Below, in pieces: positions 32,061 through 45,552 of a DNA stretch of 64,000 nucleotides; within the stretch, counting starts at the first letter, position 1, and every line of letters starts with the position of its first letter. The stretch spans positions 992,001-1,056,000 of the forward strand of contig JAQFWX010000004.1 in the NCBI GenBank assembly GCA_027605045.1. The letters are read 5' to 3'. Both the position numbers and the translations under genes were made by a program. Origin of the DNA: Phallus indusiatus (taxonomy: Eukaryota; Basidiomycota; Agaricomycetes; Phallales; Phallaceae). The notes under the pieces are model-generated. The model ran no database searches. It saw nothing but the letters and a program-made list of their open reading frames with translations, and was not told where the DNA came from.

Positions 32061-32065
32061 CACTT
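32061..32065. repeat. 5-bp target site duplication of the solo LTR, right
   Basis: cactt follows the LTR end and matches 31447-31451. Confidence 0.85.
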
Positions 32066-33094
32066 CTGCTGTCATTCCTTTTCTTCTGTCAGACTCGAAA
32101 AAAATGAAAATTGAAGATGATGAAAGTAAGCTGTTATACTCTTCAGAACCTCCAATGAAATACTTAAATAACCAACAGAAAAATTTCCATTTCCATCTTC
32201 TGCTCAGCGCATTCGCTCTCCACCCATTGAGATTTCCGACTCTGAGGAATCACTCGAAGTCCAGGCTTTGCTACAGGGACAATCCAGTCCCTCCAACCCT
32301 TCAGGCAAAGGCAAGCTGTCCAATATGCGTGAGTCTTATTTATAAGTACATTTTGAGTTTAATTTATCTTAGATGGTAAAGGTGATCGATGGTTTGGAGA
32401 TACGACCTCTCTTTGGGAGCCGCCACATCACCAATATGCCATCAAAAAGAACTCCGAGGTCCCTCCTTTAACCGGAGAGGATTTAGCCAGCGCACTGGAT
32501 AGAATGCAGTCTGGTGAAGGTATCATCGCCGATGAATTTTGGCGTATTTTCGATATGTGCGACTGTTCGCTTTTTATGTATAAATATGCAGTCAACCGTC
32601 ATGTGAAATACTGTACTGGGTCATCATTTTCGGCTTCCACTTCCTCCAGCCAGACGGTTGGTGTCAACGCTGCTGCTACCACTGCAGTTTTGACTCCTCC
32701 CAGAAAACCTCAAGTTCTAACTAGCACGGCACCAGTTGCTCATACATCACCAGGCGCGTAAAACATTTATTAATTATTTTAACTTTATTTACTCCATTTT
32801 ATCTAGGACCTTCCTATATGGCACCTACCTCAATGACCAGCTTTTACTCTGGCTCAGCGTTTGTACCTGAGTAAGATTATCCGGCGCACACTTAGGTTAG
32901 TCAAAATTGTACAAAAATATTCTAGCCACTACTTACAAATCATCTACACCATCTAGCATTCTTTACATAATAAATTCGCCTCAATCATCTAAAACATCTA
33001 ACATTCTTTTTACATAATAAATTCACTCCGATCATTTAAAATTCTTAGTAGTGTTTATTAATCAATTTCTACTAGTACATTCTTTTAAAACCCG

Positions 33095-35155
33095 TCAATT
33101 GGTTTCCATAAAAACACAGGCAGCGTCCCACCAATTCATGTAATTTGTTAGATGCTCCTGTATCTGTTGACTCTCAACTGCTAATTGAAAACATTGCACT
33201 TGCATACAATGAAGCCGCATCAAAACGTTTGCGCGGAAATGCGCATTTTGTAAAATTTCAACCATTTTATAATAACACTCTATGTCTGAGTCATTGGCGG
33301 AGTCCTCTCCAAAAATGCTGATGAGCTCCATCTTCTGTTCGGACGTCTTACAAAATAGCGAGTGGATACGCTCAACTGTATCTTGCGCAGCAGAAACTTG
33401 CGCAGCTTGCCGCTGCAAAAATTCCTTTATTTCCTCGATAGGACGCTTTGAAAAATGCACGGCCTCCTCAAAGTACTCCCAGGCCGATTTGATGAATAAA
33501 TGTTCTTCTCGAAGAGCGCCCGCGCACCTCCACTTAGACGACACCATCTGCATTCCCATCAAATCGAAGGTTTCCATCCACGAAACTGTTGAGCTGGAGT
33601 CAGAAGACTCCACGTCAGACTCAGACTCCAACACGTAGTCCATGTCATCTTCGTCATGAAGACTCGAGGTATCTGATTCAGGCGCCGTTAGGCTGGAGAG
33701 GTAGTCGCTCCTACTTAATCATGAGTAAGCATATCAATATCTAACAGTTTATTTTACGCACATTTTGTTTAAAGGCGTGATGGACGGCACAAAGGCAGGT
33801 TCAGGAGATGATGCAGAAGAGACAGACAGCTGAGCAAAAGTCGGTGATACTGGTGACACTGGCGTAAGGACCGGTAGCGGTGGTAGTGATGCTAGTGTTA
33901 ACGTTGGCGTTGGCGCTGGTGTTGATGTTGGCGTTGGTGCTGGCGTTGACGTTGGCATTGGTGCTGGCGTTGACGTTGGCATTGGTGCTGGCGTTGATGT
34001 TGGCGTTGGCGTTGATGTTGGCGTTGGCGTTGGCGTTGATGTTGGCGTTGGCGTTGGTGTTGACGCTGACGCTGACGTTGCTGGTAGTGCCGGTATTGGT
34101 AGTGGTGGGGTTGACATTGGCGACGCGGGCACTAAGTCTGGCACAGCCAACGGTGACAATACCAGGGCTGATGCTGGTGCTGTTGGTAATACTGGTGCTG
34201 GTGCCGGCACTGGTGCTGGTGCTGGTACTGCTGCTGGCGCTGCTGCTGGTACTGGTGCTGGTGCCGGTACTGGTACTGGTGCTGCTGGTGCTGGTGCTGG
34301 TGCTGCTGGTGCTGCTGGTGCTGGTGCTGGTGCTGGTGCTGGTGCTGGCGCCGGTACTGCTGCTGCTGCCGGAGCCGGTACTGGTGCTGGTACTGGTACT
34401 GGTGCTGGTGCTGGCGCCGGTACTGGTGCTGGTAATGGTACTGCCGCCGGTGCTACTGCTGGTGCTGTTGTTGGTGCCGGTACTGGTGCTGGTGCTGGCG
34501 CCGGCATTGGTACTGGTACTGGTGCTGGCGTTGTTACTGGTACTGGTGCTGGCGGTGATGCTGGTGCAGTTGCGGATGAGGATGACGCTAGTACCAGCGA
34601 CGCTAATGACGCTGATGCTAGTGATGCTAGCGACGCTGATGGAAGTGACGCGGACGGTGGAGCAAGCGGCTGAACTGGTGGTGTTGGTACTGGTGTAGAT
34701 GATGCTGATAGTACCAGTGACGCTAACGACGCTGACGCTAGTGATGCTAGCGACACTGATGGCAAAGACGCGGACGACGATGAAAAGGGTTGGGCTGGTA
34801 TTGCGGTGGCGGATGTTGACGGCGGTCCTAGCAGTGGTGCGGGTGCGGGTGCAGGTGTTGCCAACGCTGATAATACCAGCGTCGCCAACGTAGCTGGTGT
34901 CAGTGACGCCAGCGACGCCAATGACGCGGATGACAGATCCAAGGGCTGGGCCGATACTGAAGCGGTAAGAGCTGGAGCAGACGCGACGGGTGAGGACGTT
35001 GAGTTTTGTATTTTTTTGGCGCGGTTTCTGCTGGAGGTTTCAGCTTTTTTCGACGCACCAAAGGAATACAATACTCACTTGTAGTACCAGCGTCGTTTCG
35101 CCTCCAACTCACGTTGGCGGCGTTCTTCGTTATTGGTGGCTCGAGGGCCACCCAT
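33095..35155 (-). CDS. MULE cargo gene 2, Pro/Ala-repeat linker protein of unknown function
   Basis: ATG at 35155 opens a basic N-terminus (EERRQRELEAKRRWYY, then RNRAKKIQNS) that could bind nucleic acid or act as a nuclear signal. It joins through a short intron to a very long low-complexity part in which Pro alternates with Ala, Val or Thr for about 250 residues, preceded and followed by LASLASASLASLV-type and PTSTPTPT-type repeats. The frame runs to near 33755. An intron there (donor gtgcgt, acceptor before 33715) leads to a compact, probably helical C-terminal domain with acidic start (YVLESESDVESSDSS), cysteines, WRCAGALREEHLFIKSAW, and a stop at 33095. No known family. Lying between the transposase and cargo gene 1, it looks like part of the element. 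Confidence 0.55.
33900..34560 (-). repeat. trinucleotide/hexanucleotide tract encoding Pro-X repeats
   Basis: The plus strand is an array of ggtgctggtact-like units (GGN GCN / GGN ACN), read on the minus strand as Ala-Pro, Val-Pro and Thr-Pro dipeptides. It contains no stop in several other frames, so the long plus-strand ORFs here are artefacts. Confidence 0.85.
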
Positions 35156-35495
35156 TGTTTCGCGACTTCAACAATTAAGCCGCACTTTCCGTAAATCTAT
35201 TAATAAAGATAAAATAAAAAACGATCCGTGCATACTTACATTTGTAGGGGCACGACGAATGATTAATGAGTGAACAAAGCCGGAAACAGAAGAGGTAGAG
35301 GAAGAGTATATTAAGCGCCTGCGCAACAAAAACTGTTTTCACACAGTGCTGCTAGATGATTTGTAATTTCCTAGATTGTTGCTAGATGATTTAAAACCTT
35401 GTAATTCTGACGTTAAGCAAAGAAATCAGTATGTAGAAAAATTAGGAAATAAAATTTTATTTGTTATCATTATATTAGCTATGTATAAATAAAAT

Positions 35496-38400
35496 TTAAA
35501 AAGTAGCTGTGGAGCATTTGCGTTTCGTTTTTCGTTCAGGAGACGGCAATAGCAATCGCCGTTTTGGCGCATATTTATGGGTATGAAGACGTCTTTTGGG
35601 CTTCGAAGTCTAAATTTATATTTATTTATTGAGACAGACATTTAGTAAATTCAAGAAGACTTACAGAGGTGAAATTGCTATTTGTATCAATTCCATCACT
35701 TGACCCAGCCTCAGGAAGCATCACTTTCATTTTGTTTACGATGTCGACCAGTTCCGTGATTTGTGGAACGTCATCTAGGGTTTCTTTGCCTTCATTCAAA
35801 AGCTGAACAAGACCATGCAGTCGCGGAAGCATGGCGGTGAGTTCATAATCAATGCGGGCGCGCAACTGTTCCTTCAGTGCAGTAGCACTATCGAGCCCTA
35901 GAATCTTAAAAAATATTCATCAGTCAGTAAATACTAAATTTTAAAAATTGTTTTACCTCACTATCACTACTTAAGACCTCTTCACAATGAGTAGACTCTG
36001 AATCAGCGCCTTCAGAATCAGGCTCTGGCTCTGAAATCATAGAAGACAGTGTGTTTGCAACAACCGCCACATTACTCAAGTGGTTTGGGGTAGGATTTGG
36101 AATGTCCGGAATGTGCTGAAACTCACTTGTACGCGTCGTTGAGGAGTGATCTGAAAAAAAATGTCCGTGAATTTCTAGCGCGGCTTTTTCAGTTAATGGG
36201 AAGTAAAAAGCGACTGGTGATGGTAAAGTTGACAGGAAATAACGAAATGCCCAGAGATGCTTGCAAGCACCATTACCCGTGGAATTAAATGGACATGTGC
36301 ACGCCCCTAGCCCATAAGCATTAAGAGAAAGACGATAACGGACATGATCCTCCACCTCAATATTTGCCAGAGTACTTGCGCAAGTAGCCTCGACAGTGCA
36401 AGAGTCTATCCACTTGAAGTCGGCAATGCGTTTCTTTTCAATGATGGACTGCGCACTGCTATAGTATTTTGACTGTAAGTCTTGAGACCACCATGTGACG
36501 GCGAACTGCCTATCCGGCATTGCGTGAACTAGTTTTGCATTAGTTCTTTTAGTTTCTATAATGCTCGGATCATGGATTTGAGAACCAAACCGAACGGAAA
36601 GCCAATTAAAATATTGGCTTTCGGCAGTCCGTTGAGCGTAAACGCCAGGAAGAATATGTGTGGTCAAGAGCATGACCAGGAGGTCAAGTCGAATGCGGCG
36701 GCCACCTTTCTGGTATTGATGAAGATATTTGCGTTTGAGAACTCCATTGAATGCTTCGAGATGATTTGTCGTTGGTATTACACCTTCGAGAGGAATCCCA
36801 AGACAATCCGAAGCCACCTTCCGTCCAAACGCAGACCAGGATTCCCACATTGACCGAGTTAGCCAATACCCCTTCAAATATTGCAGGTACGATAATATAC
36901 CATTGATTGTTGATTGACCAACTGGTATATTCACGGAGGAGCATAACGCCTTGAACCACGTTTCCTCTGCATTTACCAATGCAACGGCAGCATCGTGAAC
37001 ATCTGAATTAATTAATCTTGTACAATTAAGGACAGAAGCTCATAAAAATAAATAAACAATTACTTACGCGTGCTCAAGATTTTGTAACCTTTTGATTATT
37101 TGATTTTTATAGAATTCATCCACACGCCCCAGCTTTACTTCAGTTTTTCTTCTATTCGTCCAGCACTGACGAGTGTGAAATTTGCAGAGGAGGAGGGTTA
37201 CATCCGGCCAAATACTGAGTAATGCGCCACGTTCTCGTGTGTCCGTATCTGTAATCACGATTTTGGGATTAAAGGTCTGACCTTGATATATACCCATACT
37301 TTTAACCCATGGCTTCAAAACGTCAACCAGAATTGACATGTCGTATCCCGCATGAGTAGCTCGATTACCCGTTGGGGCGGAAAATAAGAAAAATGCGAGT
37401 GGAATACCCCGATGTTGATTATCAACACCTAAGGCAATGAATAGCAAAACCCGTCGATCGCAAATTCCAAAAGTCCCATCTAACATTAATTGCTTCCCGT
37501 GGGCATATTCCCAAGTCGCAGACTTCATATATTCAGTCTGTATGCATAGGATAAACCGGTCTTTCGGAGTTGCTCGACCCTTGTAAAGAAAAATGGCCGA
37601 CGCTAGTTCCGGACGGTGTAGTAGAGAATCCGCCCTTAGCCAATTATCTATATTTTCCGCGGCATCCTTTTGCAAATCTACACCTAGTGACAATGCTTGT
37701 TTACGATATAACGATCGTGAATCCCCCTTCAACAAAAGGTAGCGACAATTGGCCTTCTCCGGTTCGAAGTCTTTCTGCCCGTGATAGAATTTCGCCTCGA
37801 ATAATTCCCGGTTGTGCTTCTGAACAGCAGTCATACTAATTAATCAGGTTAAATAAGTATTAGCTTCAAAGCCACAACCATACTTTGCACCGCCGTTAAT
37901 TTGGTCCAACGCTTCCTGCCAAACGTGTGGGTGTACTGGAACTGCGGGTAGCCTACGCATTTGCTTAAGTTTACAATCTTCATCGTGTTCAAGGATTCCA
38001 GTAATACGGATTATTCGGGAATCATGAGGCCAATACGTCAAATCTAGATGTCCCAGACAGCCTGTGAAATCGTAAGGCATCTTCCGTTTCCATACTTTGT
38101 TCTGCTGAATTTTTTCAAGCTCAAGGTTTTTACTCTCGGATTTTTGTCTCGCAACAGTGCTACTCCCAGATTGACTTTGATGTATTATATTATTACATCG
38201 AAGTAAATACATTGTGATTATATATGATTTGTACCTACCACTGAAAAAGAATTCGCCGGATAGCTAGACCTTTGGATGTTGTGCTTGTACTCCAGCGTCT
38301 ACTCCACCCGTTGGCCAAATCGCCCAAGTCGTCAATATTCAGCCCTTGTCCCTGTAAACAATCACGCGCTTCTTGTTGAGAGCTTGCGGACTCTGTAAAG

Positions 38401-38752
38401 GCCCGATGATAGTGTTGCGACTTCATATATATTTCTTCAATCGCGCGCAGTTGGTCGGAATCACAGTGAAGGGTTTTGAAATGGATCTATGTCAAGGATG
38501 AAAATAATAGAGAATAAGCAAAACAACACTCACTAGTATAGTTCCCTTTTTTGAAACCGGATGAGGGGGGAGAGTATCAAGTCCTAGCTGTTCAATTGTT
38601 GGCAAATGAAAGTCCGCCGGATACAGGGACAAACCTTGTCGAGGATTGATTGCAACACGCTATTCGTAGCACCCGGTCTAGAAAACACAATAATTGAATA
38701 TACAAAGAGCGACAGAAGCTACGTACATTTTTTGCGCGAGATCATCCGGCAT
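35496..38752 (-). CDS. MULE-family DDE transposase with SWIM zinc finger
   Basis: The transposase cuts and inserts the surrounding element. From ATG 38752 several small exons give an N-terminal region, then a Cys/His patch (FTGCLGHLDLTYWPHD, ILEHDEDC) that fits a FLYWCH/WRKY-GCM1-like DNA-binding finger. The DDE core has LMLDGTFG (first Asp), IVITDTDTRERG (second Asp), LLLCKFHTRQCW (the MULE C..H motif) and TTNHLEAFNGVLK (catalytic Glu). A SWIM finger follows, CTCPFNSTGNGACKH. The last exons end in a basic tail with PKRRLLLP and RKTKRKC, probable nuclear signals, with TAA at 35496-35498. All junctions can be joined in frame by GT-AG introns, so the gene may be active. Confidence 0.88.
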
Positions 38753-39347
38753 GATATTAGCCTAAACGCGGGCTCAAAAGACAGGATTAACAAGAGGGGG
38801 AAAAAAGGAAAGGGATGTACAATGCAACACGGCAGGAGGAGTAGCAAAATTATGGCGACGCGCAACGTAAGAGTACCGAGATACGGGAGGAGTGCTAGCG
38901 TCGACATGAGACCCATGTGATCCAAAAAAAAGAAACAAACATACGACGGCAGGAGATGTAGCGAAAACTATGCCAGAACAATAACAACAGTGGTGTTGAG
39001 GCTGAATCGCGGCCACACACGAGATAAGGGTGCTGGATGAAGGGCGATGGGACGAAGGAGGTGCTGGAGGGGGGCTGGGACGAAGGGGGGCTGGTGTCGT
39101 GGTGAGACCCATGCGATGCCTTAAATATTGCTACTTGAGGCGCTAGACTGCGCGAGGATAAGTAAGGAACTATTCCATAAGGAGCAAGTTAAGGCGAGAC
39201 TTATCTTTCTATACATTTTTACGCGACGCTGGGCGCATTTGTGGAGCGACGCCTACGCAATGGCACTAACTACGAAAGGCAAGTGGCAATAGTGTCGGAC
39301 GCGACATTCAACGCGAAAGGAGCCGGTGTCAGACTACGCTGATCACA
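38753..39347. other. MULE interior, transposase promoter side
   Basis: There is no gene between the transposase start and the right inverted repeat. Short gcgacgc/tggcgc-type motifs near 39225-39270 look like worn copies of the inverted-repeat subunits. Confidence 0.5.
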
Positions 39348-39468
39348 GCATAATGGCGCCTGTGGGCGTATGTCAGACTGCGGTGACCACAGCAGGTGGC
39401 GTCTGTGGGCGTATGCATGACGTCGGATACTTAGCGGCTTACCAAGAACTTGCTCAAGCTTTACTACC
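39348..39468 (-). repeat. MULE terminal inverted repeat, right
   Basis: Reverse complement of 29752-29870. Two tandem units of about 44 bp, each beginning gtcagact and ending gtgggcgtat, are visible at 39328-39415. Confidence 0.88.
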
Positions 39469-39477
39469 CCTGAGGTG
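39469..39477. repeat. 9-bp target site duplication, right
   Basis: cctgaggtg follows the right inverted repeat and equals 29743-29751. Confidence 0.9.
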
Positions 39478-40203
39478 TTGTGTGTTACGCTTGTCACGCT
39501 TATGCCGATGAAGCGGCGGCTCAGCCACAATAGGACCTTGCACAGATCCCACAAAGTGAGCGTCCTTGGACCCAAACTAACAATTTTGGACAATGGGATA
39601 CTTTACACGCATCTTCACATCACGACGGCCGATCTGTGTGTGGGAAAAACAGACGATAGGAAAGATACGCAAAGATTTACTCACCTCTCCGAGTCAGACC
39701 GTGGATCCTCCGCTGGGGTGAAATTCGAAGCCTAGGTTATAGGGTCTACTTTCACCAAAGAAAAAGGACCGTACAATAGAAGTTTAATAAAAGAAAAAGA
39801 GCACGATAAAGTATAGCCTTGTGTGCTCTGAAGCAAGACGACATCAACAGGCGCCGGTTTACTTAATCCCAACAGAATCCGCTGTGATAAACTTGCCTCA
39901 CCCCACACCGTGTATTCAATGATGAAATAATGTTTAGGTTTTTTTTGAAACCAAGTGGTTACCGCACACTCGGACGAAGCACAGCCCGGAATATATCTCA
40001 AAATCATTTATAACCACTCTATTTAAGTCTCGAAAGCACACATCCAAGAAATACCTCACATTTCCTACTACACACCAGCTAGTTTTCTGCAGGTACTCTT
40101 TCAGCTAGGTCTATCTATAGTACGATTAGCAAGGTACGCCGGCGGCCCGGAGATATATACGCCTCAAACCATTTTGGTTCGATATATTGGCTCATCTTCC
40201 CAA
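39478..40203. other. intergenic, original upstream region of TFG1
   Basis: Before the transposon arrived this sequence joined directly to 29742, so it probably contains the displaced part of the TFG1 promoter. A 91-codon minus-strand frame (39732-40007) has no recognisable features, and I do not call it. Confidence 0.45.
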
Positions 40204-41769
<1,566 letters not shown>

Positions 41770-42044
41770 GTTTTGAAGGAGAATGTCGTTCTTGAGACCA
41801 AAGATTGGAGACTCTAAGCACACGATTTTATAACTGTGGACCAGGCAAGATGCCGTAAGCCATCCGTGCTTCCCTACTATCAGTATCCGAATTACATCAT
41901 CTTGCGACATACATAGATGCCACGCCATTGGAAATTTTTTTGGTACAATAAGAAGCATTAGTTTGCAATTTCGAGTCATAAAATACTTTTTAGCAGATTT
42001 CGAGTCATAGATTACTTCTTAGCAGATTTCTTCCGAGTCAGAAT

Positions 42045-45000
42045 TCATGCTTTAACTCGCTTCCGTTTCTTAGTCGCTTCCATTATCTTCTCTCGCACTT
42101 TCTCTTCATCAAGCGCTGCCTCTTCGAACATCTGCGCAGTCCGCTCCGCATCCAGTTTACGGTTCATGAACTGTAAAGCCGCAAGATTGTAGCTTAAAAC
42201 ATCTTCCTGTTCTCGCAAGGCCTTCCGCAAATCTGTGCGTAATGGGATGAGAATATCTCTCAGAACGCGATTAGTCACAATCTGGTTGTAGTGTGTTCGT
42301 AGGACGGAAAATAAAATCCTCGATGTAAGAGCAATATTCCAACCCTATAGTTTATCATGAAGGTTAGAAGTGAATTATGCTCTCAGAGTTAATAGAACGT
42401 ACATTTTTGGTCCATATGCCGAGGTATCTAATCAACGAGATGACTCTAGTGAAAGGAAGAACCAGTAATGCATCATGCAGGTCAGTCGACGAAATTTTCT
42501 CCATGACATGGAGAACATGTTCTTCCGGAGTCTCCCCAAGAGTGGCGAGAAGCGGGTTTCTCGGAGCATCTGAAGATTTAGCCAACTCAGCATCCGCAAG
42601 ATCGATGGCTTCCATGACACGCTCTCCTGCCATCAATGTTTCAGAAGTTTGTTTAGATACTGCTGTCGCGTCACCCTCCTCAGCAGCGGCCTTTCCATTT
42701 AAGTCCATTTGGTTCATTGACTCGGCGATATTCTCTTCATAGAGTTGCTCTAACTCTCTTTCACGCTCTTCTTCCAAAAACAACTAGAACAAGATCTTAT
42801 GAGATCCATATTTAAAGGAAATAGACAAAGGCTTACAGGCTCGTCTAGTTTTTCATAAACACGTATAGATTTATCATGCGACCCAGTCACGACGAATTTG
42901 CCAAAATTGCTAACAGCAAGAGCCCAGATCTCCCCATGATGGCCGTCTAGTTTTTGGATATTTTCAAACTGAAATCGTCAAATCAACATTGCACCGGTCA
43001 TTTAATCCACGTAAACCGCTTACCTTATCCCCGTCCCAATATTTTACCATCTTGTCTTTGCTCACGGTCCAGAAGTAATGACTGTTCTTCTCCCGTTCAA
43101 ACGCAACCTGCATGATACTATCTTCGTGAGCGAATATAGATTTGTGGCAATCTCCGAAATCTAAGCCCCAGATCTTCACATTTTTATCGGCTGAACAGGT
43201 AGCAATGAGTTTCGAGTCCATGGAGATGTCCATTGCCAAAACAGGAAGCTAGTAATTGGATTAGAAATATATTAATAGTGGATGATAGAAGGCTAACTTT
43301 ATGACCGTAAAGAGATAAAAAGAATTTCAAGGAATCTTGATAAAATATCTTCACAGTCGAGTCCAACAGCGAAACAGCCAAAAGCTTCCCATTAGGGCTA
43401 TACCGTACCGATAGGACTTCTTCCGTCAACTTCAGCGTCCGCACATGATTTAACTTCAAAATCTTTTGTCCCTAGCAGCGACTTCAGATGTTTACCCATG
43501 ACAGTATGGTCGAAACCTACATTTTCTGATGTCTCCTGCTTGAATTCCCAAAATTTGACGTCCTTGTCGGCACTGCCTGTCACTAGGACTTGTTGATCCG
43601 GACGGACTTGCATCGACCAGAGGGTATTCGAATGTGCTTTGACGGTATCGACGAGTGATGACGCCGCTATATCATACACTAGAATTTCACCCGTTTTCGT
43701 ACCTACAGCGACCTATCGGGATGAGCACTGTTGACAAGTCCTAAAACGACATCCACCTACATACTTGTCGCCAGGGAGAAAGGTGCTGCAAATTGCATAA
43801 CTGCATTCCATTGTACGGATGCAGGATATCGTTTTAATGTTCCATATTTTAAGGGTACCATTTGAGGCTGAAGCCAGAAGGTCGTCATCAGAGCTTAAGC
43901 AAAGCGACCGTACGTCTGTTCTATGCCCCGGTAAATCCACGGAAAAGGCACGAGTAGCCTCGGGTGTGACTTCCTTCGATCGAGTGTATTGGGGTATTTG
44001 GAATACCTCGAGTGCATTGGTTGACAATGCCAGAAGAATCTAACAACGCTCTAATGGAGAGACGTAAACAATTACAACACCAACTCACATGTACACCTCC
44101 CTTTCGACCAACTTCAATCGAAGAAAAATCGAATGACCTTATTTTTCCACTTCCTCGAACTATAAGATATGGGGTATATCGATCACTGATCTCAGGTGTG
44201 GTCGTGGTGGTATCTTCCTCAGTCGCGTTTGCACCTTGGTCTTTGCCATCTTTGCCTTTCTCTTTAGCTCGTTTCTTCTTACGCAGTTGTTTCTTTTGAA
44301 TTTCCTCGTCTGTGCGGACACGGAAGATTTCTACGGATCTATCATGAGATTGTATGCCGAGAAAAGGTTCTGTGGGGTGGAAAGCTATTTGTTGAACACG
44401 GTGATGGGATGAAAGGGACAACGATGATAGTGGGTGAATCATTTGTGTCGGCTACCATTGGATATATCAATCGCTGCAAATTACAAGATACGAAGAAATC
44501 CATACCTCGCCGTTCTCGTTTTCCTTCAGACCCTCAGCCAGTGATTCACGGTCGAGACGCCAAGCTTTAAGCTCCCCTTCAGCGCTGCCCGTAAGAATAA
44601 CGTCTTGAGAGGGATTTACATCCAGGGCCCAGACTTCTCCTCTATGGGCAACGACAGTCTGAACACAGTGTTGAGTCGATAAGTCCCATAATTTGAGAAA
44701 TGTATCTTTCGATGACGTTAGGAGATAACCTGGGGAATTGACGGTATAAGAAGTAGACGGTGCATCATCAGACGTTGTCCCGATAAAACAAATAGCTGTT
44801 ATTTGATCTCGATGGCCGCGCAATCTGAAAAGGTCGTTCAGCAAGAGGCAGGGAGAACTATCAATATGACAATCAATGCAGACCTGAACAAGCCCATCTC
44901 CCCCAACACATCCCAAACAATCAATGTTGTATCTTGAGAACCCGAAGCAAGGCGAGTGCCAGTCTCGTCGAACGCAAGAGCAGTGACTGCTTTCGTATGG

Positions 45001-45398
45001 CCGTTAAACGTGGTAATGACAGTGCCCGTGGTCGCATTCCATAACCGCACCGAGCCATCAGCATAACCAACCACATATCTGTCAGGTTGTGGAGACTGCA
45101 GAATAACAGTTACTTCTGCTCTATGACCTGTCTCGTGCCACATAGCCATCTTGTCGCCGTTCAATTAGGTATGTAATTTGTACAGCTATGGAACACTCAC
45201 TTGTTCACCTTTTTTAACATCCCATACAAGAACATCTTCCAGGGCAGGAACGAATGCTAACCTGCCGTCGTAAACTGAATTGGATCCAGCACTACAAATC
45301 AGACCAAAAGCCTGGGTACACTATCAGGATCTGCAGGGAATCATGCAAATTGAAGACCATACCTCCGTAGGGCCATGTCTGAGGTAACTTTTCACCAT
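42045..45398 (-). CDS. UTP12: U3 snoRNP WD40 protein Utp12/Dip2 (WDR3)
   Basis: UTP12 is a core subunit of the UtpB module of the small-subunit processome and acts in 18S rRNA maturation in the nucleolus. ATG 45398 opens [12 protein letters not shown], followed by tandem WD40 repeats ([89 protein letters not shown]) forming two propellers. A basic [10 protein letters not shown] stretch lies between repeats. The C-terminal Utp12 domain includes [33 protein letters not shown] and a basic tail ending RKRVKA, stop at 42045. About ten introns. Divergent from the aminopeptidase gene, 155 bp between starts. Confidence 0.92.
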
Positions 45399-45552
45399 TA
45401 AAAGATGAACTTATAATGGAATCTAAATTCAAAACAGTAAAAAGCTAAAAATACGAGCAGTATTGCGTGACGGTCACAAATCCGCCAGTCGCTTGCTTTG
45501 CCAGGTGACCGCAGCGAATTCGCAGAAGGTTGCTGACAAGTTGCTGACAAGT

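Larger units (their letters stand above)
30522..32874 (+). pseudogene. MULE cargo gene 1, interrupted by a solo LTR
   Basis: A multi-exon gene of unknown function. Exons joined by GT-AG introns give a Pro/Ser/Phe-rich start (PVRPPPNTPFSTP), a region with paired cysteines (LPSCPCILT, then VALGCKTCYNGCSLF) that resembles a small zinc-binding module such as a GRF finger, and basic/acidic stretches. The exon GYKRGTSAVIPFLLSDSKK is split by a 609-bp solo LTR at 31452; reading through meets a stop at 31559-31561, whereas removal of the LTR and one cactt restores the frame. Downstream exons continue (RIRSPPIEISDSEE, LSNMHGKGDRWFGDT, IIADEFWRIFDMCDCSLFMY) to a TAA near 32872. A last intron may use a GC donor near 32756. 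The gene was probably functional before the LTR hit. Confidence 0.6.
29752..39468. mobile_element. complete Mutator-like (MULE) DNA transposon, 9717 bp
   Basis: The element is bounded by inverted repeats starting ggtagtaaagcttgagc at 29752 and, in reverse complement, ending at 39468. It is flanked by a perfect 9-bp duplication cctgaggtg, the length expected for MULEs. Inside are a MULE transposase gene (35496-38752, minus), a cargo gene interrupted by a solo LTR (30522-32874, plus) and a second cargo gene with a long Pro/Ala tract (33095-35155, minus). The transposase frame appears intact through its introns, so the element may be autonomous. It sits between TFG1 and a PLP-enzyme gene, on the promoter side of TFG1. 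Confidence 0.9.

Noticed and set aside
33880..34893. Long plus-strand ORFs rich in Leu and Val
   Set aside because: They are the reverse side of the Pro/Ala repeat of cargo gene 2. Trinucleotide periodicity keeps all frames open, so they are not evidence of a gene.
29752..39468. KDZ-type (Kyakuja-Dileera-Zisupton) transposon, common in mushrooms
   Set aside because: The LDGTFG, TDTD, CKFH and SWIM motifs and the 9-bp duplication fit MULE; KDZ elements, as I recall them, have 8-bp duplications and a different transposase.
39732..40007. 91-codon minus-strand ORF downstream of the transposon
   Set aside because: No recognisable motif and no splice or flank support; it lies in the displaced TFG1 upstream region.
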